Positions 1-10,933 of a DNA stretch of 64,000 nucleotides are shown here, piece by piece (the stretch's first letter is position 1; each line of letters opens with the position of its first letter). The position numbers and the translations under genes are program-made. The notes under the pieces were generated by a model. It saw nothing but the letters and a program-made list of their open reading frames with translations. It ran no database searches and was not told the origin of the DNA. Location: NCBI GenBank assembly GCA_023653785.1, contig JAMKCH010001633.1, positions 1 through 64,000 on the forward strand. Direction: 5' to 3'. Origin of the DNA: Ophioderma brevispina. Its lineage: Eukaryota > Echinodermata > Ophiuroidea > Amphilepidida > Ophiodermatidae.

Positions 1-280
1 TCTTTCAGTCGCCATTTGAGAACTAGGTGCATCTGTACATTAATGTTGGTACCATGATGCTGAATGTCATTATGAATGTTATGATAGCATCGCAAAATAA
101 TAATTTCAAATGCCCCATTAAAGACAATACTTCTAGGTATTTAATGGTGTGCCATTTCAAGCAGACAATCAATGGTGATGGGATACTTGCATTTGAATCC
201 AGCTGCATGGGACACCCACAATTAGCACACACCGTCCCCGGACCCTCCAAATTTAGGGACCCTGAGATTTGTGTAATGTA

Positions 281-600
281 ATAAACTTTAGAGTCCCACT
301 ATTTCAAATTCCTAGGAGACTCTTCCTTTTATTACATGTAGTCCATTGGACACTGCGTGTCATTACCGATAGTCCCCAGGACACTGATAATCGAATGTAA
401 TAATATTCAGAGTCCCACTATTACAAATGTCCTAGGACTCTTCCTTTTATTACCTGTAGTCCACAGGACACTGTGTGTTATTAGCGATAGTCAGTAGGAC
501 ACTGAAAATCAAAACTTAGTGGCTATGGGACTCCTAATTTTCAAAACATATGTTCCTAGGACTGTGAAACTCAAAACTCAGTGTCCGACGGACTCTAAAA
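281..600. repeat. degenerate tandem repeat, unit about 119 bp
   Basis: The block starting with AGAGTCCCACTATT near 289 returns near 409, with the same order of sub-motifs (CTCTTCCTTTTATTAC, GTAGTCCA.AGGACACTG, GATAGTC). Two units are clear. A shorter motif (AGGACACTGAAAATCAAAAC, then AGGACTGTGAAACTCAAAAC) repeats once more up to about 600. No coding signal is seen. Confidence 0.8.
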
Positions 601-1200
601 GGCTAGGACTGGCTCGCTCGTGACACCGGTCTGACATCGGGCAAGTTTGGTGATTCGTAACTAAAAATTTTTCTGGTCATCATATGTTCAAAATTTGGTT
701 ATTTGGTGATTTCAGCTTGTACTTTGGGGTGATGTTGTTGAATTTCCTCTGTGATAGTTTTTAATGTGAAAGAAACATGTGTGTAACCTATAGAGACAGC
801 CAGTGATCATATGTCGGTCTCATTTTTTCTGAAGTTTTTGACCTTCAACCGCAGTCTCAGGACTTTTAATTCAAATCGATATTGTAAGTAAGTGTTTGCA
901 GTGAAGAAAATGTGCGAGTTTTATATTTAGCGGTACATGAATGTGCATTGGGACCTATATTCTAAAGGACGGTGAGCCTCAGTAGTAAGATTTTGCATGG
1001 CATTTGGTTATGTGCCACACCATCCGACGAATTCGGCAGCCTTACGGAATCAAACAATTGTGTGGAATGAAATCCATTGTTATCGACCTTGACTTTATAT
1101 TACCCCGATACCGTATTGCTAGCTCTGCTACTCAGTGCTTGTTATCCACCTGCTATTCATGGTCTTCCGAACGAAATAGGTCAGTCTTCTGTACTGATGA
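601..1200. other. no recognisable feature
   Basis: AT-rich non-coding sequence in which I see no repeat, RNA gene or convincing reading frame. Confidence 0.5.
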
Positions 1201-1203
1201 CAA

Positions 1204-1404
1204 GTGACTTTAAACTACTGTAATTGGCACAAATGGTCGTTTTTACTCGGCGTAGCGGGTACCGGAAAGACTTCTTTATTCTTTACATGTTATGTTATTC
1301 TCTCTCTTCTTGGAAAATTTTGTCTCAGACAGCGAAGCAAAGATGCTGCATGTGTGTTCATTAATTGTTCTTCAGGCCGAAAATGCCAACAGTTAAACAG
1401 TTAA
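1204..1404 (+). CDS. possible P-loop NTPase fragment (Walker A)
   Basis: A 66-codon frame opening on GTG holds the segment FLLGVAGTGKTSLFF. This is a textbook Walker A (GxxxxGKT) preceded by a hydrophobic strand and followed by a hydrophobic helix. The motif lies at 1249-1272. About 30 residues later comes a second possible strand (ACVFINCSS). The layout resembles RecA/AAA-like ATPases, for example SWSAP1-type proteins that begin almost directly with the P-loop, but no Walker B or other family motif is present. The frame ends at TAA 1402-1404, and the sequence AAG|GTAAAT just after it looks like a splice donor. It could be a partial exon, a gene relic or a chance match. A short motif in one short frame is weak evidence. 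Confidence 0.3.
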   Translation: MTLNYCNWHKWSFLLGVAGTGKTSLFFTCYVILSLLGKFCLRQRSKDAACVFINCSSGRKCQQLNS

Positions 1405-1654
1405 GGTAAATTTCATTATTTTATTTACGCACATTACAGATTTTGCTGTAGATTTATCAATAGACAGTGTACGGTGTCAATAAACCTAAGTCGGTGTATT
1501 CTTGATTTGGGCGAATCCTTTCTTTTTCAATCCCAAGACCAAGTCAAACGGTTCATGATTGTTTCCACTAGCGCTTTGAGGACTTTACATATGTTTTATC
1601 TGCAATTTCCATTGTTGGTATTGGCCGGGTGAATGATGGAATGGTGGTGATTGT

Positions 1655-2490
1655 AGTGGCGGTGGTTGTGGATGCGCTGTAACAAACTCAAACTAAATGA
1701 TGAAAGACAGAATTTGTCATCTCATGTTCATCTTATCACATTAGAAACCTCAAAAGACATTACCATTATAATAGGGTTGGGACTGTGGATGGTCCGCAGT
1801 CATCGGCAATCAAAAACCTTGCTGATGTGTTTGATCAGACAACGTCCGTGAATGAACAGGTGAAGGTCATCGCTAGGCCTGTAAACTTCCACCTTTTACC
1901 GGATCCGTCTTTTATCACGTTCGAGAGTTGTCATCATCTAAGGCCTCGTCCTCTCACTGATCTTACCTCGCATCGACTATGCCAATTCACCACTGCATGG
2001 AAGTTTGGAAAGGGATCGGAGTAAACTACAGATATTGCAGAAAAGGCAGCGAGGCTAGTGATTAGACAGAAGGACACCATCAACTCCACTCCTGAGCTCC
2101 ATTGACTACTAATCATTGAGCGTGCTGCCATTAAGCTTAGGCTTCTTACCTACAAGGGTATTTCTATATAATAGACACCACACAGCTGCTGCAATACCTC
2201 TCGTTTATATTCCTGACCCTAACAGGCCAGGCTTGCGGTCAGTAGAAGATAGCACGCTCCTCGAGGTTCCTCGTACGAAATGGTCAGTGGGTGATAGGAC
2301 TTTTAGCAATGCAAACCCAAGCCTATGGAACCCTTTACCCATCTCTGTTCGCCACTTCAGGTCAATCTTTACCTTAATAGCACTAAAAATTCACCTATTT
2401 GCAAAGAGTGAACAAATTGGTACATTATCGCTTTGCCTCATGCGATGATGATGAATTATGAATATGATGATGGATATGATGATGAATTTA
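1655..2490 (+). mobile_element. 3' fragment of a non-LTR retrotransposon (L2/CR1-like LINE), RT C-terminus
   Basis: Several short frames line up in order with the C-terminal part of a LINE reverse transcriptase. WMRCNKLKLND (from 1666) is the region after the FADD motif. SSAIKNLADVFDQ (about 1795-1835) and VNFHL follow. IDYANSPL (1972-1995) corresponds to the usual LDYCNSLL. KAARLV and TPELH.LL (2040-2110) match the AAARLV / ELHWLPI segment. IKLRLLTYKG comes next, and finally PRTKWSVGDRTFSNANPSLWN and a KIHLF end (2260-2400). At least three frameshifts and two stops separate these pieces, so the copy is dead. It is 5'-truncated just upstream of the NKLKLND block, and the catalytic palm is missing. 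It ends in a (GATGAT)-type microsatellite at 2441-2490, the kind of simple-repeat tail usual for L2/CR1-group LINEs. Confidence 0.88.
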
Positions 2491-2624
2491 ACTTGTGCAA
2501 AACAAAACAATAATCAAACTATTGAACTTGAACTTTTATTTACCAGTTAGGTTAAAGAAAGGACACATAGAATTCCTATTAAATCCTTCTTCTTTGTACA
2601 TTTAAAGGGTCTGTGGCCAGATCG

Positions 2625-2785
2625 CCGATAGCCTCGTCCCTAGAACGCCGGACTTTACCGGAAGTGGTCCAAATGTTTGTGTCTAAAGAAAGCTGATATT
2701 TTTCTCATTTACCCTGTGAAATCTTAGGTCTAAGAGGTTTTCGCATTTTATAATATGAGCGAAAATGAACCACGTTATAGTCCAC
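2625..2785. repeat. dispersed repeat copy (pair with 48.55 kb)
   Basis: Shares GAAGTGGTC, then GAAAGCT followed by TTTTTCTCATTTACCCTG and TGAAATCTT, then ATGAGCGAAAATG in the same order and spacing as 48550-48685. Probably a non-autonomous DNA element; the ends are not defined. Confidence 0.7.
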
Positions 2786-2794
2786 CAATAGTAA

Positions 2795-2910
2795 TTGTAC
2801 AGAGGGGCTTTCAAAATCACACTTTTTAGCTATCACATCAAAACGGATTGAAATGGGAGGGCGAAAAACTTTACAGATTAGGATTTTTGGTCAAAATCTT
2901 TCAATCAATA
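2795..2910. repeat. dispersed repeat copy (pair with 27.79 kb)
   Basis: CATCAAAACGGA, then GGGCG, then AAAAACTTTACAGAT and TTCAATCA align with 27785-27900 in the same orientation. No termini recognised. Confidence 0.55.
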
Positions 2911-3396
2911 TGAACACTTTTTATGAAACTATTTATTAATTTAATATTGGACCTCATCCTTTAAAAGACGTGCTGTATGAATGAATTACATATTGTATGT
3001 CATAAATGTTAAAAAGCTACCAGGTTCATTAAACGTGTCTCGTTGATTGTTAATAAGGATCACGTAGCTTATACTTAAAAATCAACCAAAAACCGCAACT
3101 GTCTTGTCCTTGTGCATCTTCAGATCTAAAGTGCAAGCTAGTGAAAGAGATTAGGCACTTGACTATACATAAGTCCTGTATCGTGAATATTCTCTACAAG
3201 ATTAACCTCGTTTTTTGTCTTGCCCGGTGCATGTTGGGGAACAGACGATGCTGTTACTGAATAAATTGTCCTGCTTTGATTCAACTTCAGGGTTCAATTG
3301 TCTTTGATTAATTCGTTGAAAGGTATAAAATGAGATATCGGGTGACTAACTCACTCTAACAAACCTTTTAATCTCATAAATCTTGGAATGTTTACA
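2911..3396. other. no recognisable feature
   Basis: AT-rich sequence with no supported gene or repeat. Confidence 0.45.
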
Positions 3397-3406
3397 ATGC
3401 TTACCT

Positions 3407-3760
3407 AGAGGATGATTTAAGCTCGATCCAAAATGCAATTCGAATCACCAAAATACACTTTCTCATACTCCTATTCTCTTGCACGCAAAACCGGTCAAAA
3501 ACGCCAATTTCAAGCGCTTAGTTCGACTGCTAAACTTGAGGGTAATTAGACTTTTGTAGGTGATCCCTGAAGATAGAAATGTTCTATACCGTTTTCAGCT
3601 CATTTGCATCGATTATCCTAAGGTTCTATGGGCAAACCCAGTACTTGAAGTTGGCGTTTTTGCGTGTGAAAGAATAGGAGTGTGAGGAAGTATGTGGTAC
3701 TTTTATGACGTAATTTGGTGATTCGAATTGCATTTTGGATCGAGCTTAAATCGTCCTCTG
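3407..3760. mobile_element. Mutator-like MITE with about 115-bp TIRs and 10-bp TSD
   Basis: The left arm begins AGAGGATGATTTAAGCTCG, and the complement of the right arm begins CAGAGGACGATTTAAGCTCG. The first 45 bp of the arms are almost identical, and similarity continues for about 115 bp on each side around a core of about 120 bp. The direct repeat ATGCTTACCT flanks the element perfectly (3397-3406 and 3761-3770). Long TIRs with a 9-10 bp duplication are the signature of Mutator-like (MULE) transposons. The element has no coding capacity, so it is non-autonomous. Confidence 0.88.
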
Positions 3761-4017
3761 ATGCTTACCTGTGTAGGAATGAAATGCTACGAATAAACAG
3801 AAAAAACTCTTTGGGTTAAAACAATCTGAACAGTTTCACTATAGGTACCAGCTTACCGGCTTACGAAATTTCTTTCCGTAGTTAAACTTGCATGTATTAC
3901 AGTACATCTTTAATAGTCAGAGTTTATAATAACACGATATTGATCGTTTCTATTCTTACATGTATCTATTGTATATAGCCTACGCATATGTCTGCCTTTA
4001 TTCCATGAAAGCTTCAT

Positions 4018-4402
4018 CAGTGGCGTAGCCAGAGGGGGGGCACAAGGGGCCGCGGCCCCCCAATAATTGATTTCGTCGGTTTTGATGAGCCCGGCGTCAC
4101 TGAAAAATTCCCTGTCAATGGCACTTGCAGGCCGTATTGTCGGCAAAGTATATGTTTAAAGTTCAATGGACAGCGTGGCTACCCAAATGTAATTTACTAA
4201 TTTTACAAAATTAGCCCTCAGAAGACTTTAAAAATCATATAAACCCCCAACATTTTCAGGGGCTTCACCCCCTCGACCCCCACCGGGGGCGTTGCCCCTG
4301 GCACCCACAGAGCCCTAAGGCGAGGCCCCTGGAACACTACTCATTTTCTTTCCGTTGAGATGCGACACTGGCCCCCATATGAAAATCCTACTACGGCCAC
4401 TG
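4018..4402. mobile_element. hAT-like MITE (CAGTGGCGTAGCCAG ends)
   Basis: Starts CAGTGGCGTAGCCAGAGGGG and ends with the imperfect complement CTACTACGGCCACTG. The flanks GCTTCAT (4011-4017) and GCTTAAAT (4403-4410) are a degraded duplication of about 8 bp, as expected for hAT. The interior has a GC-rich stretch (GGGGCTTCACCCCC) against an AT-rich background. Assignment to hAT rests on the terminal sequence style and the approximate TSD; no transposase is present. Confidence 0.7.
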
Positions 4403-4424
4403 GCTTAAATATAATTACAAACAC

Positions 4425-4500
4425 ATCTGCTAGTCTAGCGATTAAGAATGCTTCGTAATCACTGCTTGTCGCAGGTTCGAACCCTCAATTTTGAGGAATT
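4425..4500 (+). repeat. tRNA-like SINE head (degenerate)
   Basis: TAGTCTAGCGATTAAG resembles a pol III A box and GCAGGTTCGAACCCT is a perfect B box about 40 bp later. The expected anticodon stem pairs poorly, so this is read as a SINE head or tRNA pseudogene, not a working tRNA. Confidence 0.5.
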
Positions 4501-4502
4501 AA

Positions 4503-5420
4503 TTTGTTTCGAATTTTGTTAAAGTGAAATAGACGCTATAGTGTAATTTCACAATATCGCCAATGGCTTCGGGCGTGCGTAGCAGTGGTAGTTCTGACAA
4601 TCGGGATCCGATAATGTTTATGCACTAATTTTTATCACCGGAGCTCACCGGCGCGCGGTAATTGGCTGAGAGAAATATGTAAATAGACTAGTGTATATAT
4701 GACATCACCCTAAATATAGTTTCCCGTGGAAGCTTGTTGTAATGAAAAGGGCTGATGGGAACCCATATTTTCTGCTAGACTAAATGTGAAGCTTATCGAT
4801 GTGTGATGCAAATATTTATCCATTTCTACCAGCAAAAGTTCAGCAGCAAATAAAAAGTGCGTGAGAATTCTCTACATTGTTATTCAGAAGCATCTGCTCA
4901 GCATGAAAACAATAAAGACTGAATGTGTCAAGAATTGTGGTAGACGTACCAGATATTAACGTTGATTTATACTTAGGAAGGCTTTTTTTTGACCGTTAGT
5001 ATAATTGCAATTAAACTTGTACGCATATACCTTGGTTTTAGAGTTCATCTCCGCGTGAAATCCATGTATATTTAAATATCGTATCCGGCTCCCAAATATT
5101 TCCTATTTGTTATAACTCTTGAAAATTCAACAGCAAAAGAAATACATATTTTAAAGGGGAAACGTGTACAGTTGTTTAACAGCAAATTCGACACATTATA
5201 TGAATAAACTACGACAGAACTATTTGACATAAAAACACAAAACCATAACACATTAACGATATCACGTGATCTTCATTTCATATACACCCCGTTTCATGCA
5301 TTCCTTACAAGCGCAACTTGGTCTTCGATAATCCATTTTAGGTACATCATGACAATGACAAATCATAATTTGAAAGAAAGTTGATGCAGGCTTATATAAA
5401 TGAAAGGTTCTCATTTGCTG
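4503..5420. other. no recognisable feature
   Basis: AT-rich, no supported coding sequence or repeat boundary. Confidence 0.4.
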
Positions 5421-5424
5421 TAAG

Positions 5425-5500
5425 GTGGCGTAGATTTGTGGTAAAGTATTGAGTTTCATAAGCATAGAGTCACGGGTTCAATTCTTATTAAGATAGGTCT
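5425..5500 (+). repeat. weak tRNA-like sequence
   Basis: GTGGTAAAGTATTGAGTTTC followed by ACGGGTTCAATTC gives an A-box/B-box-like pair at tRNA spacing with a CAT triplet in a possible anticodon loop. Stems are poor; likely a SINE relic. Confidence 0.3.
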
Positions 5501-6611
5501 ATATAATATTTACTTAAAGCCACAATCAGCATTTTTTCCAAATTCAAAATTTCCATTTTGTCTCTAAATTTGCTAGTGTTAGGTCATATCAACACCGTAT
5601 GTTACCTTTCTTTGTGAAAAACAGACACTTAAGCATTTTAAAGCGGTCTTGAAGATGCCATTTACGAATGTTTCTGGGCCTTAAAAAAAGGTCGGATTCC
5701 GACTTTTATTTGTAACAAAGCATAAAAATAATTTCTTGACAAATAGGGCGTGTTACGCTTAGCCACTTGCAGGGGTCTTTACCACAACAATTTCCAATAC
5801 AACCGTGTAAAAAAATAGACTTTGATGAAAAAAGGGGGTGCGGTTTGTTTACATTTTGAAGAAATCGTCGATAGTGCTTTAAATGATTAAAAGTACATTT
5901 CGTATTCCTAGCACCTTCATATTTGCTAATGGTTCATTAGATACGTCCTCAAGAAAAGTTTTTTTTTCAGATGATTCGTATTATGCGTATTGATGTTATG
6001 AGCAAATGTTCGTATCCCGTTGTCCTATAGAAGACTCATAGACCACTGTATGCAAATTTGCAAATTCCTTCAAAAGTTCAAAAGAATCTGCCGTTAGATT
6101 AGGTACACATACTACACTTAGGCCAACGATTCAGATGATATAAAAATCTCGACCTGTTTTGAAGTAAGTCGGGAGACCAGGCTGTGGATCAGTAAATGCC
6201 ACTTTAAGTAACAGCCAACGTATTAAGATAAGTAATGCAATGTAAAAACAAGACACATATAATAGACGTATTCAATATGACCGTCAGCCACCAGACATGT
6301 TGTGGACAAGATACAACATTCCATAATTCAGCGGCAACGATACATGTTTAGCGCTTGCACAAAGGATCAGTGACAGGTGACTGTGTTGTAGTACGCGGAA
6401 TGCGGTCTGGTCCACCCAACAGGCTGCCTATTTGAATACGGTCTATACTTAAAACTGTTCTTTTTCCGTTGGCCTTTAATAAACATCAAAACAAATTATG
6501 TCTGCGTGAAAAAAACGGACATGCTTGTACTCAATTAGCATAGAAGTTGTCTGTATTATGAACGGAAACTGCTGGCTGGCCAACACTCTACCGTTTTTAC
6601 AGAGAAATTTT

Positions 6612-7488
6612 AACATGGTCAAGTATTGAAAATTGCCCAGATAGAGTGCGAAGTGGTCCCTACACTATGAAAATCGTTCCGCCGTCGCTGATCAGAGTAT
6701 GAGGTTTTAAGGGTCACATAATTTAAGTAGTTGAAGAAAAGAATCCATGCATCATGTGTCATCGGTGTAAATGAGATAGTTGGTTTATATTGTTTCAAAG
6801 AGTATCATCCTCAGCTGATGATTCTCCAAAGATGTTTGAATCTCAACTGATCATCAACAATATCACACATTTAAAAAAAATGTTGTAGAATTTGTGAAGT
6901 GGACGTTGTTAATGCCCTTTTTGATATAAAACACACAATTAGTATCTCACTATGGGTAGGTTGTATTTGAACAATATTTTTTGCAGTAAAGAAAGAAGCG
7001 TCAGGTACTTTGTCAAAAAAAAAAAAAAAAAAAAACATGGTCAAGTATTGAAAATTGCCCAGATAGAGTGCGAAGTGGTCCCTACACTATGAAAATCGTT
7101 CCGCCGTCGCTGATCAGAGTATGAGGTTTTAAGGGTCACATAATTTAAGTAGTTGAAGAAAAGAATCCATGCATCATGTGTCATCGGTGTAAATGAGATA
7201 GTTGGTTTATATTGTTTCAAAGAGTATCATCCTCAGCTGATGATTCTCCAAAGCGAATGAAACTTTGTAACTGTTCAGATGCATAATGTTTCACTCTTCA
7301 GAGAGATGTTTGAATCTCAACTGATCATCAACAATATCACACATTTAAAAAAAATGTTGTATAATTTGTGAAGTGGACGTTGTTAATGCCCTTTTTGATA
7401 TAAAACACACAATTAGTATCTCACTATGGGTAGGTTGTATTTGAACAATATTTTTTGCAGTAAAGAAAGAAGCGTCAGGTACTTTGTC
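6612..7488. repeat. recent tandem duplication (403 bp and 455 bp) joined by poly(A)
   Basis: 6612-7014 and 7034-7488 are the same sequence with almost no substitutions (one seen, near 6888 versus the matching site). The second copy carries 52 extra bases after GATTCTCCAAAG. Between the copies is an unbroken run of about 20 A (from 7015). This is either a very young duplication, a retroposed copy with a poly(A) tail beside its source, or two haplotypes concatenated by the assembler. Confidence 0.93.
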
Positions 7489-7563
7489 GTAATGACAAAT
7501 GGCACTCCAACATGCCGATCTAGAATGGTGTGTTCGTTGGTGGAAAGATGTTGTTGGCATGTA

Positions 7564-7920
7564 TTAAAGGTGCAACGAGAGATTTCATACATCGGGTGTC
7601 CCTTAAAAAATCAAAAGTACTGATTTTTGGTCTGATGTAAAGATTTCCATCAAAAATATCCCCGTCTGAAAGGATTAAGCTGAGAAATGTTTCTTTGGTA
7701 CAAAAATTGTGAAATTTCTAATTTAGTATAGGAGCAAATACAAAATTCATCCTATGTTTTATATTGAAATGTAAGCAAATCAAAATCACCTATTTTCTCT
7801 CTTTTAAGACATTTCTGTAGCCAAATACAAGGTAAGAAATCTATTGAGTGTCTAATCTATATGAAATTACTCTTATGACACAATATTTGGGTGCCTCAAA
7901 ATCTCTCTTTGCACCTTTAA
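7564..7920. mobile_element. TTAA-flanked MITE, TIR AGGTGCAA
   Basis: The left end TTAAAGGTGCAACGAGAGAT is matched by the complement of the right end, TTAAAGGTGCAAAGAGAGAT. TTAA at both borders suggests a piggyBac-type target site. The interior is non-coding. Its right two thirds (from about 7690) match 22520-22765 in the same orientation. Confidence 0.8.
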
Positions 7921-8733
7921 CAGTATTTTGGCTCATTAGAGTGAACAATTTCCTTTGTTATATTTGTTAGCGAACCTCGTGATACGCATGCGTGGCTGTA
8001 TTTGACAAGAGTTCGCAACGCACTGTGGCCCATTTTTGATGTACTTCAAACACGCTCTTATTTGTTCATTCAAAATTATGCAGTGTACACATTTCCATGA
8101 TTATTGGGTGATGATGATGTGAACTTCCGTCGTGGTTTCGAGAAAATAGCAACCTAATCGCTTTCTGTTATTATGTATGTTGATTACATTAGCATACACT
8201 TTTCCCAAGCTTATTGGCGGGAAATACAACGTCGTTTGACCTCTACTGACCATGCTTACTTCAACGTATATCAGATTCCGAGCACGACTCGATTTTGCAC
8301 CGCCACGCCTTAAATGGATCTAATTATTACAGCGGTGGCAGTTATCGTTGAGATGTATTTGGTATTCAGTGTGAAGACAACGGTGTAATAAACGGATGTG
8401 TTGTTTGCTATCGTTTCTCACGGTATTGAACTTACCAAATCAATCTTTTTTTCCGCCTTTTGTGGATAGCTTTGTGAGAGATTGAGGATTGCCCGGTATG
8501 TTGCAATCGTAAGAATGTTATATGTCTGGATTACTTTATATATTTCATCTTGACCTTGTTCAAATAAGCGGGTTAAGGGTAGTCACCACTTCGCGTGTTG
8601 GTCGTAACAAGGGCAAGTTAAGTAATACTAAGTCGTATGCTTTACCCATCTTACTAAACTCAGTGAACTGTATCTAACCAAATCTTAATCCAAAAGAGTT
8701 GCAAAATATCTTTCTGTTTTCTCAGCATTTTGA
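7921..8733. other. no recognisable feature
   Basis: No supported gene or repeat. Confidence 0.4.
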
Positions 8734-9189
8734 ATGTATAGTTATTATTATAAAAAGAACAACATCCATTTCCATTTTAGGTTGATAATGCGAAGTGGAA
8801 CGTATCGGCTGTCTAGCTGTATTTTGAAAAATAAAATACTTGGATGTCTTAAAATATATGCTGCAGCTGGACCAAGACAAACAGAACAGACTTTAAGAAC
8901 TCTGCCGGATGTTCAGTTGAGGATAGGTGACTTATCTGTTCCTGTTGCAATCTTCATCAAGAATCAAGACGTTATCAGTAGCGGGCCAAGAAGTCATGGC
9001 AAACTTCCCCTAGTTGAGTTTCTATTCCCGGTTGCTCCAGGCGAAACTCGAAGCCAAAATACACTAAAATGTCCTACTTACACATTTAAGAATTTCTGTC
9101 CATTGAAGTTCTTTTTCCACCCCACATTTTTTTTTTGCTGCCAATATTGGGTTTTATTCTTCCTTTCACTCAACCATGGATGTGTTTGA
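8734..9189 (+). CDS. unassigned open frame, possible exon
   Basis: This 151-codon frame is the second longest in the window. A good splice acceptor (CCATTTCCATTTTAG) ends at about 8781 and is followed by an in-frame methionine. Residues 45-110 have a protein-like composition, with segments such as LRIGDLSVPVAIFIKNQDV, SSGPRSHGKLPLVEF and FPVAPGE. The last 40 residues are phenylalanine- and cysteine-rich and look non-coding. A possible donor (ATAG|GTGACT) lies near 8926. I do not recognise the family. It could be an internal exon of a gene spanning this region, a TE fragment or chance. Confidence 0.25.
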   Translation: MYSYYYKKNNIHFHFRLIMRSGTYRLSSCILKNKILGCLKIYAAAGPRQTEQTLRTLPDVQLRIGDLSVPVAIFIKNQDVISSGPRSHGKLPLVEFLFPVAPGETRSQNTLKCPTYTFKNFCPLKFFFHPTFFFCCQYWVLFFLSLNHGCV

Positions 9190-10090
9190 CCAGATTAAAG
9201 TGCAAGTTCGCAAGAGCGTAAATTTTACCGTTCGTAATTTATTTTTGCTGGTAATTTGTGCCACGAAGGTTCATTACGTAGAAGGGGCAGACGCACTTGA
9301 GTATACTTGGTGCTACTTTACATTTATCAACTTTATATGGCTCGTACTCTTTTTAAAACTTGGTGTCTTTACGTTGCCAACGTTTTTTTGGTAGATTTCT
9401 TTTATTTTTGTGAACATTAAATAGCTGTGCAAGTAGCAGTTGGTCAATTGGCAAGAAAATCCTGTTTCTACGAACATTTTATACATTTTAGTTGAGTGTG
9501 TGGGATGCGTTGTATGTTGTATCGCTGTCGACCTGGAACGTGATGTGTTATTTTACTTTTAAGTAAAGCAAAGTGTTTAGGAAGCATTGAACAATGTTTA
9601 TAATTAGAGTATTCGAAGTCGCCTTTTTTGGGTATATATATGCAGGTAATTTTATGGTTGTCTATACTGCTCTTAACATTGATAATAATGAAGAGCTTGG
9701 AGTCCATGGGCTATCAAAATTGTGATTTTATATGCATTTATTATACTTCAAAAATAAATCGTTTAGTGCTTTTTGACATCTTTATCTCCTTCAGTTACTG
9801 AGATATTCAGATTGTAAGGTTTCTGCCATTTTAGGCCTTTTTTACAAACAAATAGAATTAAAAAGGGCATAAAATTGTGGAAATGTATTTTAGATCGTTT
9901 TGTTGATAATACACTGTTATTTTAAGTTTTTTTTTTAAAGAAAAGAATGAGTTACTGCTTTGCATTCATTAAGACGTATTTTATCAAGAGGACACGTATC
10001 AATTCTATTGCCATTACAATTAAGAAAACCGCCTGTTAATTTCTACGATAAGCTTTTAAGTTATAAAGATGTCACTCAGCGTCACTCAGA
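9190..10090. other. no recognisable feature
   Basis: AT-rich; the short frame opening at 9176 has no recognisable family. Confidence 0.4.
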
Positions 10091-10095
10091 AACCT

Positions 10096-10889
10096 TTAAC
10101 ACTTAAGTGCCCAAGGGGGGGGGGTTCCATAGTACCCAACATTTGATTTTTTTTTGCGATTTCTCGGTTACGCAATCAAATTTTTCAAGGAGTTTTTTGC
10201 TAATTGTCTGATTTATGAATACGCTTCTCCTGATACAAAAAAAATTAAATCCGCCCACGGCTTCATTAGAATAATTAGGTTGGGTCTCTAGGAACCCCCC
10301 TTGGGCACTAACGGAAGTGAAAAAATCAAGATATTTTACTAATTAAAAAATTAAAGTAATTAAATCTTGGGATTTATTTGCTTAGATATATACATTAGGA
10401 GGTAATTAATTAATAATTAATAATACTTAAATCAAATAACCTTTTATATGCTGATAGCATCAATTTCAATTTTGTCATGCCGTGCTCTTAACTGTGTAAG
10501 TCTATGGGAAAAATAAGGCCATTTTGAAGTTTCTGAGAAAAATACAAGATGGTATAAATTTGGCTATATTTTGCAATGATTATTTTAATTGGTTATTCTA
10601 GAGTAGATATAATGAATTGTTTTGGTTCAAAACCTTATATTTTAGTTGGTGAAGATGGAAATGTGCGAACCACTCCTTTTCGAAGAGTGACAATTTCAAT
10701 TGGCCATAGGTCATAGGTCAAAGGTCGGATTTTCATTTTTATTGTGGGTATGTGGTTCTTACGTGACCCCCATTTATGTGTCATGATCAAACTCCCACGG
10801 GAAAGTGGTTATCTGGGTTGGGTCCCTAGGAACCCCCCCCCCCTTGGGCACTAACGGAAGTTTTTTTAGCTGGGGCACTTAAGTGTTAA
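10096..10889. mobile_element. family A inverted-repeat element, TTAA...TTAA
   Basis: Left end TTAACACTTAAGTGCCC, right end GGGCACTTAAGTGTTAA with one inserted base pattern; both sit on TTAA. Inside the ends is a G/C homopolymer next to GGTTGGGTC..TAGGAACC. The block CTTGGGCACTAACGGAAGT occurs twice (about 10303 and 10846), so the element may itself be a nest of two related copies. No reading frame. The palindrome ACACTTAAGTGT forms the tip. Confidence 0.78.
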
Positions 10890-10933
10890 ACTGGTATTAA
10901 CTCCAGGAAAAGCGCGTAAAAGAACCCTGAAAA

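Noticed and set aside
2116..2448. Independent 110-residue host protein
   Set aside because: Its residues follow the conserved C-terminus of LINE reverse transcriptases and its neighbours in other frames continue the same protein.
4425..4500. tRNA-Thr(CGT) gene
   Set aside because: The B box is perfect but the acceptor and anticodon stems do not pair, so a SINE head or pseudogene is more likely.
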